Source: an uncultured Roseburia sp.
GTDB taxonomy: Bacteria; Bacillota; Clostridia; Lachnospirales; Lachnospiraceae
Length of the DNA: 64,000 nt
Direction: 5' to 3'
Assembly: GCA_934309475.1 (NCBI GenBank)
Contig: CAKRDK010000001.1
Coordinates: 1 to 64,000 of the forward strand
Below the pieces are notes generated by a model. The model saw only the letters and a program-made list of their open reading frames with translations, was not told the DNA's origin and did not search any database. The translations under genes and the position numbers were made by a program. Every line of letters begins with the position of its first letter. Positions within the stretch are counted from its first letter, which is position 1. Below are positions 9,496-18,032 of this stretch, one piece after another.

Positions 9496-10431
9496 ATGGT
9501 AAATGGAATTGTGAATGTATATAAGGAAAAAGGATATACTTCTTTTGACGTTGTCGCAAAGTTAAGAGGCATTTTCAAACAGAAGAAAATTGGACATACA
9601 GGCACGCTTGATCCGGATGCGGAGGGCGTGCTTCCGGTCTGTTTGGGAAAAGCAACAAAAGTGTGCGATTTACTGACCGACAAGAGCAAAGAATATGAGG
9701 CGGTCATGCTGCTCGGTGTGACAACGGATACGCAGGACATTACCGGAAGTATTTTAGAGGAAAAGGCAGTCAATGTGACGGAAGCTCAGGTGAGAGAGGC
9801 TGCAATGTCTTTTGTGGGACCCTATCAGCAGATTCCGCCCATGTATTCCGCCCTGAAAGTGAATGGCAAGAAACTTTGTGATCTTGCAAGAGAGGGAAAG
9901 ACTGTGGAGCGCAAGCCGAGACCGGTTACGATTCATGCGATTGAAATCGAAGAGATAGCGCTTCCGCGTGTGAAGATGAAAGTATTTTGTTCGAAGGGAA
10001 CTTACATCCGGACGCTGTGCCAGGACATTGGAGAGATGTTAGGATGTGGAGCCTGTATGGAAACGCTGCTTCGCACCAGAGTTTCAGAATTCTGCGTGGA
10101 GAAGGCAATGAAACTTTCAGAGATTGAAGCGTATGTGCACCGGTTAGAACACGAGAAAAGCCCACAGGAATGGAAGGTGGCTGACTTCCCGTTTATTAAG
10201 ACGGTCGATTCTGTGTTTTTACAGAATTCGAAAGCGGTGGTGGCACATGAATTTGAAAAAGTTTTATATAATGGAAACCGCTTAGAAAAAAATATGTTTC
10301 TCTCCTATGAAACAGCGTGGGAGGAGACGGCAGTTCGAGTTTATGACGAAAAGGATTCTTTTATCGGCATTTATGAATTTCAGAAACAGCATGGAAATTA
10401 TAAACCGGTGAAGATGTTTATAGAGATATGA
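9496..10431 (+). CDS. truB: tRNA pseudouridine(55) synthase TruB
   Basis: 311 residues. Makes pseudouridine 55 in the T-loop of elongator tRNAs. The N-terminal part shows 'GIVNVYKEKGYTSFDVV', the catalytic 'GHTGTLDPDAEGVLP' (Asp of GTLDP is the nucleophile in the family), 'YEAVMLLGVTTDTQD', 'QIPPMYSALKVNGK' and 'CSKGTYIRTLCQDIG'. The C-terminal ~90 residues form the short PUA-like end typical of the Firmicute type. Ribosome site GGAAAGGA lies 12 bases upstream of ATG 9496. Its stop overlaps the ribF start (ATGA). Confidence 0.96.
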   Translation: MVNGIVNVYKEKGYTSFDVVAKLRGIFKQKKIGHTGTLDPDAEGVLPVCLGKATKVCDLLTDKSKEYEAVMLLGVTTDTQDITGSILEEKAVNVTEAQVREAAMSFVGPYQQIPPMYSALKVNGKKLCDLAREGKTVERKPRPVTIHAIEIEEIALPRVKMKVFCSKGTYIRTLCQDIGEMLGCGACMETLLRTRVSEFCVEKAMKLSEIEAYVHRLEHEKSPQEWKVADFPFIKTVDSVFLQNSKAVVAHEFEKVLYNGNRLEKNMFLSYETAWEETAVRVYDEKDSFIGIYEFQKQHGNYKPVKMFIEI

Positions 10432-11354
10432 GATATAGCAAGAATACAACTATGTTTGAAATAAAAGAGAATACAGTGCTATCGCTTGGAAAATTCGATG
10501 GGATTCACCGTGGACATGAACTTTTGTTAGAGACTCTTTTGGAAAAAAAGAGAGAGGGATTAAAAAGTGTGATTTTCACGTTTGATATTCCGCCGCGCAA
10601 GAATGTGCAGCATGTGGCAGCACAGGTGTTGACGACAAATGAAGAAAAAAAGCATCATCTCGAAACACTTGGCATCGACTATCTGATTGAGTGTCCGTTT
10701 ACGCAGGAAGTGATGTGCATGGAGGCGGAGAATTTTATCCGCTGGATGGTTTCGTCGCTTCATGTGAAATGCTTTGTGGTCGGAGACGACTTCCATTTTG
10801 GGCATAACCGGAAAGGCGATTATCATATGTTGCAGGAGATGGCGGATGCGCTCGGATATGAGGTGGTGGTACACCAAAAAATCCAGGAAGATGGCAGGGA
10901 TATCAGCAGTACATTCATCCGCGAGGAAGTAGAAGCCGGAAGAATCGAGAAAGCGAATCATCTGCTTGGCTATCCGTATTTTGTGGAGGGCACAGTCTGC
11001 CATGGAAAGCGAATCGGAAGAACGATTGGGATTCCGACGTTAAACCTGATTCCGCCGGAAGAAAAGCTGTTGCCGGAATTTGGCGTCTATGTTTCAACTG
11101 TGACGGTTGGCGAAAGAAGCTATCACGGTGTGACAAATGTTGGATGCAAGCCGACCATTGAAGGCAAGAATCCAATTGGTGTCGAGACACACGTGCTGGA
11201 TTTTGCAGAAGATTTATATGGAAAAGAAATCAAGGTGGAATTTTTGTCGCATATCCGGAAAGAGAAAAAGTTTGATTCTGTGGAGGCATTAAAACAACAG
11301 ATGTCAGAGGATATTGCCCGTGCCCGTCATTTTTTTGCAACACAAAATACATAG
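10428..11354 (+). CDS. ribF: Bifunctional riboflavin kinase / FAD synthetase RibF
   Basis: 308 residues, family length. Phosphorylates riboflavin to FMN and adenylates FMN to FAD. The N-terminal nucleotidyltransferase domain has 'LGKFDGIHRGHELLLE' (HxGH type) and 'FVVGDDFHFGHNRKGD'; the 'STFIREEVEAGRIEKAN' ISSTxIR motif closes it. The C-terminal kinase domain has 'GTVCHGKRIGRTIGIPTLN', 'GVYVSTV' and 'HVLDFAEDLYGKEIKVEF'. Starts in the truB stop (ATGA). Last gene of the rimP operon; no strong terminator is visible after it. Confidence 0.95.
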   Translation: MRYSKNTTMFEIKENTVLSLGKFDGIHRGHELLLETLLEKKREGLKSVIFTFDIPPRKNVQHVAAQVLTTNEEKKHHLETLGIDYLIECPFTQEVMCMEAENFIRWMVSSLHVKCFVVGDDFHFGHNRKGDYHMLQEMADALGYEVVVHQKIQEDGRDISSTFIREEVEAGRIEKANHLLGYPYFVEGTVCHGKRIGRTIGIPTLNLIPPEEKLLPEFGVYVSTVTVGERSYHGVTNVGCKPTIEGKNPIGVETHVLDFAEDLYGKEIKVEFLSHIRKEKKFDSVEALKQQMSEDIARARHFFATQNT

Positions 11355-11379
11355 TTATTACGAAAATGTTACAAAATAA

Positions 11380-11408
11380 TTGACATGACAGACAGACATT
11401 GCTATAAT
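11380..11408 (+). promoter_or_regulatory. Sigma-A promoter of the NlpC/P60 gene
   Basis: TTGACA at 11380-11385 and TATAAT at 11403-11408 with a 17-bp spacer: a perfect consensus match. The start of transcription should lie near 11415, about 70 bases before the gene, so this gene is uncoupled from the rimP operon. Confidence 0.9.
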
Positions 11409-11484
11409 GAATGACTAGGTAAGTTAAGACGAGATGGAGAAGACGAAATAGTAAGCTTAAAATCAATATGAATGGAGATTACAC

Positions 11485-12600
11485 ATGAAGTCAAAATATA
11501 CAAAAACATTGAGTGTCGTAGCGATTGGTGCATTAGCAGTATCTGTTGCATGTTACAGCAATCAGGCAGACGGAAACGCAAAGGAAGAAGTGGCTGTTAC
11601 ATCAGAGACATCTGAGAATGTGGCAGTTTCTGAAAACCAGCAGGTACTTTCCGGTGTATCCTTAAGCCTCGCATCGAATATCCCAACGGTAACGCTGAAT
11701 GCTTCCGTAACGGAGACGGATGTGCAGACAACAGCAGCCGCTGTGGAGGAAGAGGACACGACAATCTGTGGATATACGAATTTGGGTATTGCCAATGTAG
11801 AGGGCAACTTAAATGTCAGAGCGGAAGCTTCCACAGATTCCGAAATTGTCGGTAAAATGCAGGGCAATGCAGGCTGTGAGATTTTAGAGACCGCTGGAGA
11901 ATGGACCAAGATTCAGTCCGGCAAGGTAACAGGTTACGTTTCTTCTGAATTCTTAGTGACCGGAGATGAGGCGGCTGCCTTAGCAGAAGAGATTAAGACA
12001 ACGGTTGCAACGGTCAATACGACAACGCTGTATGTGAGAGCTGAGACGAATACAGACTGTTCCGTTATTGCATTAGTAGGTGATGGAGAGGAACTCGAAG
12101 TATTAGAGACATTAGATGGCTGGTATAAAGTGGCAGTCGATGATGAAGAAGGTTACATTTCAGCAGACTATGTGACAATTTCAACTGAATTGCCGAAGGC
12201 ACAGACTATGACAGAGTTAAAGTATGGCCAGGGCGTATCTGATGTCAGGGTATCAATGGTATCCTATGCCTGCCAGTTTGTCGGTAACCCATATGTATGG
12301 GGAGGTACAAGCCTTACCAACGGTGCAGACTGTTCTGGATTTGTCTTAAGTGTATATGCAAATTACGGTGTTTCCCTGCCACATTCTTCTAAGGCACAGG
12401 CAAATTGTGGAACCAGAATTTCAGCTTCTGAGGCACAGCCGGGAGATTTGTTCTTCTACGGAAGTGGAAGCAGCATCAGCCATGTGGCAATCTATATTGG
12501 AAATGGACAGATTGTCCATGCCAGCAACAAACGTACCGGTATCAAGATTTCGAATGCATATTACAGAACACCAATCTGTGTAGTTCGAATTTTAAATTAA
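11485..12600 (+). CDS. Secreted NlpC/P60 peptidoglycan hydrolase with two SH3b domains
   Basis: 371 residues. Predicted cell-wall endopeptidase cleaving within the peptide stem (family knowledge: D-Glu to diamino acid bond). N-terminal signal segment (about 1-30), Thr/Val/Glu-rich linker, SH3b domain 1 at about 100-160 ('NLNVRAEASTDSEIVGKM'), SH3b domain 2 at about 173-232 ('TLYVRAETNTDCSVIALV'), and NlpC/P60 at about 250-371. The catalytic set is intact: Cys283 in GADCSGF, His333 in SHVAIYIG and His345 in IVHASN. 'SVAC' near residue 23 is a poor lipobox, so secretion is likelier than a lipid anchor. It sits between ribF and rpsO, which are often adjacent in Firmicutes. Confidence 0.93.
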   Translation: MKSKYTKTLSVVAIGALAVSVACYSNQADGNAKEEVAVTSETSENVAVSENQQVLSGVSLSLASNIPTVTLNASVTETDVQTTAAAVEEEDTTICGYTNLGIANVEGNLNVRAEASTDSEIVGKMQGNAGCEILETAGEWTKIQSGKVTGYVSSEFLVTGDEAAALAEEIKTTVATVNTTTLYVRAETNTDCSVIALVGDGEELEVLETLDGWYKVAVDDEEGYISADYVTISTELPKAQTMTELKYGQGVSDVRVSMVSYACQFVGNPYVWGGTSLTNGADCSGFVLSVYANYGVSLPHSSKAQANCGTRISASEAQPGDLFFYGSGSSISHVAIYIGNGQIVHASNKRTGIKISNAYYRTPICVVRILN

Positions 12601-12605
12601 GGGTA

Positions 12606-12634
12606 TTTACAACACAAAGGAATTCTGTTATACT
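12606..12634 (+). promoter_or_regulatory. Promoter of rpsO
   Basis: TTTACA at 12606-12611 and TATACT at 12629-12634 with 17 bp between. It begins six bases after the stop of the upstream gene and gives a leader of about 95 bases before rpsO. Confidence 0.8.
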
Positions 12635-12640
12635 GTCAAG

Positions 12641-12736
12641 GTATGAGTTTAGCCCATATTCGGTTGATGGACACTCCGACCTTCTGCTGAGTATCATGCA
12701 TTTTGGGCGATAGAAGAATAAAAGGAGGATCATAAC
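12641..12736 (+). promoter_or_regulatory. Probable structured rpsO leader (S15 autoregulation)
   Basis: The ~95-base 5' leader contains a GCCCA near 12655 and TGGGC near 12705 able to pair, enclosing a region with smaller possible helices, followed by the AAAGGAGG ribosome site. S15 is known to repress its own mRNA through unrelated leader structures in several bacteria. The pairing is seen by eye; binding of S15 is inference. Confidence 0.4.
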
Positions 12737-13003
12737 ATGATCGCAAAAGAAAAGAAACAGGCAATTATTGCAGAATATGGTAGAACACCTGGAGATACAG
12801 GTTCACCAGAAGTACAGATCGCTATTTTAACAGCACGTATCGAAGAGTTAACAGAGCACTTAAAAGTTAACCAGAAAGATCACCATTCCAGAAGAGGACT
12901 TCTTAAAATGGTAGGTCAGAGACGTGGCTTGTTAGCATACTTAAAGAAAACAGATATCGAAAGATATCGTTCTTTAATTGAGCGTTTAGGTCTTAGAAAA
13001 TAA
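12737..13003 (+). CDS. rpsO: 30S ribosomal protein S15
   Basis: 88 residues, exact family size. S15 is a primary 16S rRNA binder (helices 20-22) that organises the platform. The sequence shows '[17 protein letters not shown]', '[18 protein letters not shown]', '[14 protein letters not shown]' and ends '[13 protein letters not shown]', all canonical. Ribosome site AAAGGAGG, spacing eight. It is followed by its own strong terminator, so pnp is transcribed separately or by read-through. Confidence 0.99.
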   Translation: MIAKEKKQAIIAEYGRTPGDTGSPEVQIAILTARIEELTEHLKVNQKDHHSRRGLLKMVGQRRGLLAYLKKTDIERYRSLIERLGLRK

Positions 13004-13014
13004 TTGTGTTTTTC

Positions 13015-13044
13015 AAATAGAGCGGGGTTATTCCGCTCTATTTT
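13015..13044 (+). terminator. Terminator of rpsO
   Basis: Perfect 11-bp stem AAATAGAGCGG / CCGCTCTATTT with loop GGTTATT (13026-13032), ending in T residues. Confidence 0.9.
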
Positions 13045-13049
13045 CACTG

Positions 13050-13074
13050 TATAGGAAATTATTTTTTTCCTATA
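13050..13074. repeat. 9-bp inverted repeat between rpsO and pnp
   Basis: TATAGGAAA (13050-13058) pairs with TTTCCTATA (13066-13074) around a T-rich loop. It lies six bases after the rpsO terminator and before the pnp leader hairpin. Its role is unknown; it may be part of a promoter region or a second hairpin in read-through RNA. Confidence 0.6.
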
Positions 13075-13091
13075 TGGTGAATGATTTCAGA

Positions 13092-13162
13092 CAGAAGTTA
13101 TTACCGAGACCACTGAAAAGTACATGAGGTATCATGTGTTGTTCAGTAGTTTCGGACTTCTG
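13092..13162 (+). promoter_or_regulatory. Long hairpin in the pnp 5' leader
   Basis: An almost continuous stem: CAGAAGT pairs with ACTTCTG (7 bp), then a five-base bulge, then a 14-bp stretch (CCGAGACCACTGAA against TTCAGTAGTTTCGG) with one mismatch and one G-U, capped by ACATGA-GGTA-TCATGT. In E. coli a leader hairpin is cut by RNase III and then bound by PNPase to repress pnp; this hairpin is placed to do the same, but that is inference. Confidence 0.75.
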
Positions 13163-13238
13163 TTACCGCAGGCTGTCATGTTTCACAGACTGCAAAGATA
13201 AAAGCAAGGCAAAGACGCCGGAATAAAAGGAGATTAAC

Positions 13239-15332
13239 ATGTATAAAAGTTTTTCAATGGAACTTGCAGGCAGAACTCTTACGGTAGACATCGGAAGAGT
13301 GTGTGCACAGGCAAATGGAGCAGCATTATTAAAATACGGTGATACAACAGTATTATCTACTGCAACAGCATCAGACAAGCCTAGGGATGGAATTGATTTC
13401 TTCCCGTTAAGTGTAGAATATGAAGAGAAAATGTATGCAGTCGGCAAAATCCCGGGTGGATTTAACAAGAGAGAGGGAAAAGCATCTGAGAATGCAATCT
13501 TAACTTCCCGTGTTATCGACCGTCCGATGAGACCATTATTCCCGAAGGATTACCGTAATGACGTTACATTAAATAACATGGTAATGTCAGTAGATCCGGA
13601 ATGCAGACCGGAAGTCGTTGCAATGTTAGGAGCAGCTTTAGCAACAACAATTTCAGACATTCCTTTCGATGGTCCATGTGCTATGACACAGATGGGTATG
13701 GTAGATGGCGAGTTTATCGTAAACCCTTCCCAGAAAGTATGGGATCAGGGTGATTTACAGCTTACCGTTGCATCTACATCTACAAAAGTAATTATGATTG
13801 AAGCCGGAGCAAATGAGATTCCGGAAGATAGAATGATTGAAGCAATCTATAAATGCCATGAAGTCAACCAGACAATCATCGCATTTATGAACCAGATTGT
13901 AGCAGAAGTAGGAAAAGCAAAACACGAATATACAAGTTGTGCAATTCCGGAAGAAATGTTTGCTGCAATGCGTGAGATTGTAACACCGGAACAGATGGAA
14001 GAAGCTGTTTTCACAGATGAGAAACAGGTTCGTGAAGAAAATATCAAGAACATCACAGAGAAATTCGAAGAGGCATTTGCAGAGAACGAAGAGTGGTTAG
14101 CAGTATTAAGCGAGGCTGTATATCAGTATCAGAAGAAGACAGTCCGCAAGATGATTTTAAAAGACCACAAACGTCCGGACGGCCGTGCTATCAACCAGAT
14201 TCGTCCGTTAGCTGCAGAAGTTGATTTGATTCCTAGAGTACACGGTTCTGCAATGTTTACACGTGGACAGACTCAGATTTGTGACGTTGTCACACTTGCA
14301 CCATTATCAGAAGTGCAGAAAATCGACGGATTAGATGAGAATATCACAACAAAGAGATATATGCATCAGTATAACTTCCCTGCATACTCCGTAGGTGAGA
14401 CAAAAGTTTCCCGTGGCCCTGGACGTCGTGAGATTGGTCATGGAGCTTTAGCAGAGAAAGCATTGATGGCAGTTATGCCTTCTGAGGAAGAATTCCCATA
14501 TGCAATTCGTGCCGTGTCCGAGACATTTGAGTCAAACGGATCTACCTCTATGGCATCTACCTGTGCATCCTGCATGTCCTTAATGGCAGCCGGAGTTCCG
14601 ATTAAAGCCATGGTAGCAGGTATTTCTTGTGGTCTTGTAACCGGGGACACAGATGATGATTACATTGTTCTGACCGATATCCAGGGATTAGAGGACTTCT
14701 TCGGAGATATGGACTTTAAGGTAACCGGTACTCACAAGGGTATCACAGCTATCCAGATGGATATTAAGATTCATGGACTGACAAGACCTATCGTGGAAGA
14801 GGCAATTGCGAGAACAAGAGAGGCAAGACTTTACATCATGGATGAAGTTATGTCTAAGGCAATCGCTGAGCCGAGAAAAGAAGTTGCAGAATTTGCACCT
14901 AAGATTATCCAGATTCAGATTGATCCTGCTAAGATTGGTGATGTTGTCGGACAGAGAGGAAAGACGATCAACGAAATCATCGACCGCACCGGCGTGAAGA
15001 TTGATATTACCGATGAAGGTTCTGTATCTGTATGTGGTACAGATGCTGAGATGATGGCAAAAGCAGTTGAGATGATTCAGATTATTACAACTGATTTTGA
15101 GGAAGGTCAGATTTTCACAGGAAAAGTTATCAGCATTAAGGAATTTGGTGCATTCTTAGAATTTGCACCTGGAAAAGAAGGAATGGTACACATTTCTAAG
15201 ATTTCCAAAGAGAGAATCAATCATGTAGAGGATGTTCTGACGTTAGGAGATGTTGTAAAAGTTGTTTGTCTTGGAAAAGATAAAATGGGACGTATCAGCT
15301 TCTCTATCAAGGATGTTCCAGCAGAAGCATAG
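13239..15332 (+). CDS. pnp: Polyribonucleotide nucleotidyltransferase (PNPase)
   Basis: 697 residues. Phosphorolytic 3'-5' exoribonuclease of mRNA decay, a trimer in the cytoplasm. Domain order is complete: first RNase PH core ('GDTTVLSTATAS', 'REGKASENAILTSRVIDRP'), an all-helical linker, second catalytic RNase PH core ('ESNGSTSMASTCASCMSLM', 'SGLVTGDTDDDYIVLTD' type region), KH ('IGDVVGQRGKTINEIIDRTG') and S1 ('FTGKVISIKEFGAFLEFAP'). Ribosome site AAAGGAGA. Preceded by the leader hairpin and ended by a strong terminator, so it appears monocistronic. Confidence 0.98.
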   Translation: MYKSFSMELAGRTLTVDIGRVCAQANGAALLKYGDTTVLSTATASDKPRDGIDFFPLSVEYEEKMYAVGKIPGGFNKREGKASENAILTSRVIDRPMRPLFPKDYRNDVTLNNMVMSVDPECRPEVVAMLGAALATTISDIPFDGPCAMTQMGMVDGEFIVNPSQKVWDQGDLQLTVASTSTKVIMIEAGANEIPEDRMIEAIYKCHEVNQTIIAFMNQIVAEVGKAKHEYTSCAIPEEMFAAMREIVTPEQMEEAVFTDEKQVREENIKNITEKFEEAFAENEEWLAVLSEAVYQYQKKTVRKMILKDHKRPDGRAINQIRPLAAEVDLIPRVHGSAMFTRGQTQICDVVTLAPLSEVQKIDGLDENITTKRYMHQYNFPAYSVGETKVSRGPGRREIGHGALAEKALMAVMPSEEEFPYAIRAVSETFESNGSTSMASTCASCMSLMAAGVPIKAMVAGISCGLVTGDTDDDYIVLTDIQGLEDFFGDMDFKVTGTHKGITAIQMDIKIHGLTRPIVEEAIARTREARLYIMDEVMSKAIAEPRKEVAEFAPKIIQIQIDPAKIGDVVGQRGKTINEIIDRTGVKIDITDEGSVSVCGTDAEMMAKAVEMIQIITTDFEEGQIFTGKVISIKEFGAFLEFAPGKEGMVHISKISKERINHVEDVLTLGDVVKVVCLGKDKMGRISFSIKDVPAEA

Positions 15333-15347
15333 AAAATAAGAAATTTT

Positions 15348-15387
15348 GGGGCTTTACCTTTTAGGGTAAGGCCCCTTTTCCTTTTTT
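15348..15387 (+). terminator. Terminator of pnp
   Basis: GGGGCTTTACC (from 15348) pairs with GGGTAAGGCCCC (to 15375) around a short T/A loop, followed by a long T-rich tail. Confidence 0.93.
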
Positions 15388-15437
15388 ACAAGCAACCATG
15401 CCGGAAAATTTCATATGATAATAGAAAAACGTTTCAT

Positions 15438-16346
15438 ATGGAAAAAGTAAAGCATATTATTCAGATAGAGCGTACAAGAAGAATGGGCATTACAGGAAAA
15501 GGCGTTACCATTGCAATGATGGATACGGGAGTCTATGTGCACCCCGATTTTGGGAAACGTGTGATTGGATTTCATGATTTCTGTCAGAAAAAAATCGGTG
15601 CATATGATGATAATGGCCACGGTACACATATTTGCGGAATCGCAGCCGGAAGCGGGGAACAGGCACGTTTGCGCCGTATGGGAGACTTAAGTGGGATTGC
15701 ACCGCGTGCTGATATTTTGATGCTCAAAGTATTAGATGCAAAGGGAAACGGAAGTACATCACAGGTTCTAGAGGCGATTGACTGGATTATTAAGAAAAAG
15801 GAAACCTATAAAATACGCATTTTAAATATATCGGTCGGCATGCTGCCAACGGCGGGGTTAGAGGAACAGCAGGAACTGTTAAAGGCAGTGGAATATCTTT
15901 GGGATATTGGAATCGTGGTTGTGGCGGCGGCAGGAAATAATGGACCGAGGGAACAGTCCATAACTATTCCCGGAATTTCACGGAAAATCATCACAGTCGG
16001 AAGCTCGGATGATGAGGGCGGAACCATGCGGCAGAGAGGGTTAGATGCCGGTTACAGCGGAAGAGGCCCTACCAGATGCTGTATCGTGAAGCCGGAGATT
16101 TTAGCGCCGGGAACCAATATCGTGAGTTGCAAAAACAGTGGAAGCGGTTATGTGTCAAAGAGTGGAACCTCAATGGCAGCTCCGGTGGTGAGCGGGGCGG
16201 CCGCCCTGTTGTTGGAGCGGTATCCGAATTTTACACCACAACAGGTGAAATTACGGCTTTATGAGAGAGCCTACCCGCGTGGAGAACAGATTGGAAAAAA
16301 ATGCTGGGGGATTCTTCACATAGACAATCTGATTCGGAATGAGTGA
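15438..16346 (+). CDS. Intracellular-type S8 subtilisin-like serine protease (AprX-like)
   Basis: 302 residues with no signal peptide and no propeptide, so it is probably cytoplasmic. The catalytic triad is complete: Asp29 in MMDTGV, His61 in NGHGTH and Ser245 in SGTSMAAP; oxyanion Asn167 in AAGNNG. The domain covers the whole protein, like the B. subtilis AprX group. No good Shine-Dalgarno precedes ATG 15438; another ATG at 15415 is out of frame. A 9-bp direct repeat TTTCATATG (15409 and 15432) overlaps the start. Substrate unknown. Placed between the pnp terminator and cls, probably a single-gene unit. Confidence 0.9.
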   Translation: MEKVKHIIQIERTRRMGITGKGVTIAMMDTGVYVHPDFGKRVIGFHDFCQKKIGAYDDNGHGTHICGIAAGSGEQARLRRMGDLSGIAPRADILMLKVLDAKGNGSTSQVLEAIDWIIKKKETYKIRILNISVGMLPTAGLEEQQELLKAVEYLWDIGIVVVAAAGNNGPREQSITIPGISRKIITVGSSDDEGGTMRQRGLDAGYSGRGPTRCCIVKPEILAPGTNIVSCKNSGSGYVSKSGTSMAAPVVSGAAALLLERYPNFTPQQVKLRLYERAYPRGEQIGKKCWGILHIDNLIRNE

Positions 16347-16353
16347 GAGAAAA

Positions 16354-16383
16354 TTGACTTATCGCATCAAAATAGGGTAAGAT
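16354..16383 (+). promoter_or_regulatory. Promoter of cls
   Basis: TTGACT at 16354-16359 and TAAGAT at 16378-16383, 18-bp spacer, about 30 bases before the cls start. Confidence 0.6.
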
Positions 16384-16412
16384 AGTAAACAACAAAGGAA
16401 GGGGAAGATGGA

Positions 16413-17951
16413 ATGAAGAGAGCAGGACATATTATATTTAGCAGGCTTGTCATTGGAATACTTGCCATACTGCTTCAGTTTGTATGGATGGTTTTAGTGT
16501 TGTACCAGTTTAGCGTGCAATTTACCTATATCAACCTGATTATCCGAATTATCGCAGTTATCGTAGTTTTAAGTATTGTATACAAGTGGAATAATCCGCT
16601 TTATAAAGTCTCGTGGATTTTTTTACTGCTTTTGTCGCCGGTACTTGGAATTACAACCTATTATATTTTTGGCCGTTCGGAACTGACGAAGCGGACCAGA
16701 ATCAAGATGGAGCGTGTCAATAAGGAGGTCAGTGCATGTCTTGAACCTTCAGAGGAGGCGAAAGAAGCTTTAAAAGCACAGGATTTGTCGATTTATAATC
16801 AGTCTAAATATATCGAGGATTACGCGAAGTTTCCACTTTATCAGAATACACAGACGAATTATTACAAATGTGGTGAAGAAATGTTTGTGGATATGTTAGA
16901 GGATTTAAAGCACGCCAAAGATTTTATTTTTCTGGAATATTTTATTATAGAGCCGGGTCATATGTTTGACCAGATTGTCACAATTTTAGAGGAAAAGGTA
17001 AAAGAGGGCGTTGAAGTGCGTCTTATCTATGATGATGTCGGCTGTATTTCAACTCTGCCGCATCATTATTATAAAACGTTGCAGGCAAAGGGAATTAAAT
17101 GTGCGGCATTTAATCCGTTCCGCCCGGTTTTATCCATCATCATGAACAACCGTGACCATAGAAAGATATTTGTAGTTGATGGAAAAGTGGGATATACGGG
17201 TGGAATCAACCTTGCAGATGAGTATATCAATGAGAAAGAACGTTTCGGCTATTGGAAAGACACCGGAATCCGGATTGAGGGAGATGCAGTCTGGAGTCTG
17301 ACGACGATGTTTTTGGAAATGTGGAATTATATCAACCACTCGTCCGAAGATTATAAGAGATACCGCTATCAGCCTAAGAATCCAGAGGATGTTGTGAAAA
17401 CAGACGGATTTGTTCAGCCGTATGGGGATTCCCCGCTTGACCATGAATATGTGGGCGAGAATGTTTATTTGAACATTATCAGCCGTGCAAAAAAATATGT
17501 CTATATCTTTACACCGTATCTGATTACAGATAATGAGATGCTGACCTGCCTGAGCAATGCAGCAAAAAGCGGGGTTGATGTCCGGATTGTGACACCGGGC
17601 ATCCCGGATAAGAAGCTTGTATATTTACTGACGCAGTCTTACTATGAACCGCTTTTGAAAAATGGTGTCAAGATATACCAGTATACACCCGGTTTCATCC
17701 ATGCCAAAAGCTTCGTGTGCGATGACGAAATTGCCACGGTCGGCAGTATCAATTTAGATTTCAGAAGCCTGTATTTACACTTTGAGTGTGGCGTCTGGAT
17801 GTACCAGTCCAAGGCAGTCATGCAGGTCAAAGAGGATGCATTTGATACCTTTGCAAAATCAGAGGAGGTGCCGTTGGAATTCTGCTTAAACCGCAACATT
17901 GTTGTCCGGTTTTTACAGAGCATTCTGCGTTTATTTGCACCGCTCTTATAA
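16413..17951 (+). CDS. cls: Cardiolipin synthase
   Basis: 512 residues. Membrane phospholipase-D-type enzyme joining two phosphatidylglycerols into cardiolipin and glycerol. Two N-terminal membrane segments (about 10-32 and 40-57, possibly a third 66-86), then two PLD domains. Both HKD motifs are intact: H249/K251/D256 in 'DHRKIFVVDGKVGYTGG' and H430/K432/D437 in 'IHAKSFVCDDEIATVGS'. Start ATG 16413 has GGAAGGGGAAGATGG upstream. A strong hairpin follows the stop. Length and layout match the ClsA type of Firmicutes. Confidence 0.95.
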   Translation: MKRAGHIIFSRLVIGILAILLQFVWMVLVLYQFSVQFTYINLIIRIIAVIVVLSIVYKWNNPLYKVSWIFLLLLSPVLGITTYYIFGRSELTKRTRIKMERVNKEVSACLEPSEEAKEALKAQDLSIYNQSKYIEDYAKFPLYQNTQTNYYKCGEEMFVDMLEDLKHAKDFIFLEYFIIEPGHMFDQIVTILEEKVKEGVEVRLIYDDVGCISTLPHHYYKTLQAKGIKCAAFNPFRPVLSIIMNNRDHRKIFVVDGKVGYTGGINLADEYINEKERFGYWKDTGIRIEGDAVWSLTTMFLEMWNYINHSSEDYKRYRYQPKNPEDVVKTDGFVQPYGDSPLDHEYVGENVYLNIISRAKKYVYIFTPYLITDNEMLTCLSNAAKSGVDVRIVTPGIPDKKLVYLLTQSYYEPLLKNGVKIYQYTPGFIHAKSFVCDDEIATVGSINLDFRSLYLHFECGVWMYQSKAVMQVKEDAFDTFAKSEEVPLEFCLNRNIVVRFLQSILRLFAPLL

Positions 17952-17960
17952 TGATATACG

Positions 17961-18005
17961 AACATCCCGTGTGGCTGCAGAAAGCTCCACACGGGATGTT
18001 TGCGC
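17961..18005 (+). terminator. Hairpin terminator after cls
   Basis: A perfect 14-bp stem AACATCCCGTGTGG / CCACACGGGATGTT (17961-17974 and 17987-18000) with a 12-base loop. Only a short T tract follows, so it may act mainly as a stabiliser or a weak terminator. Confidence 0.75.
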
Positions 18006-18032
18006 TTTGTCCTGACAAGTTCGCTTTTCGGT

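Noticed and set aside
11355..11484. Riboswitch before the NlpC/P60 gene or after ribF
   Set aside because: Only a promoter is seen; no FMN or other riboswitch motif could be recognised here or before ribF.
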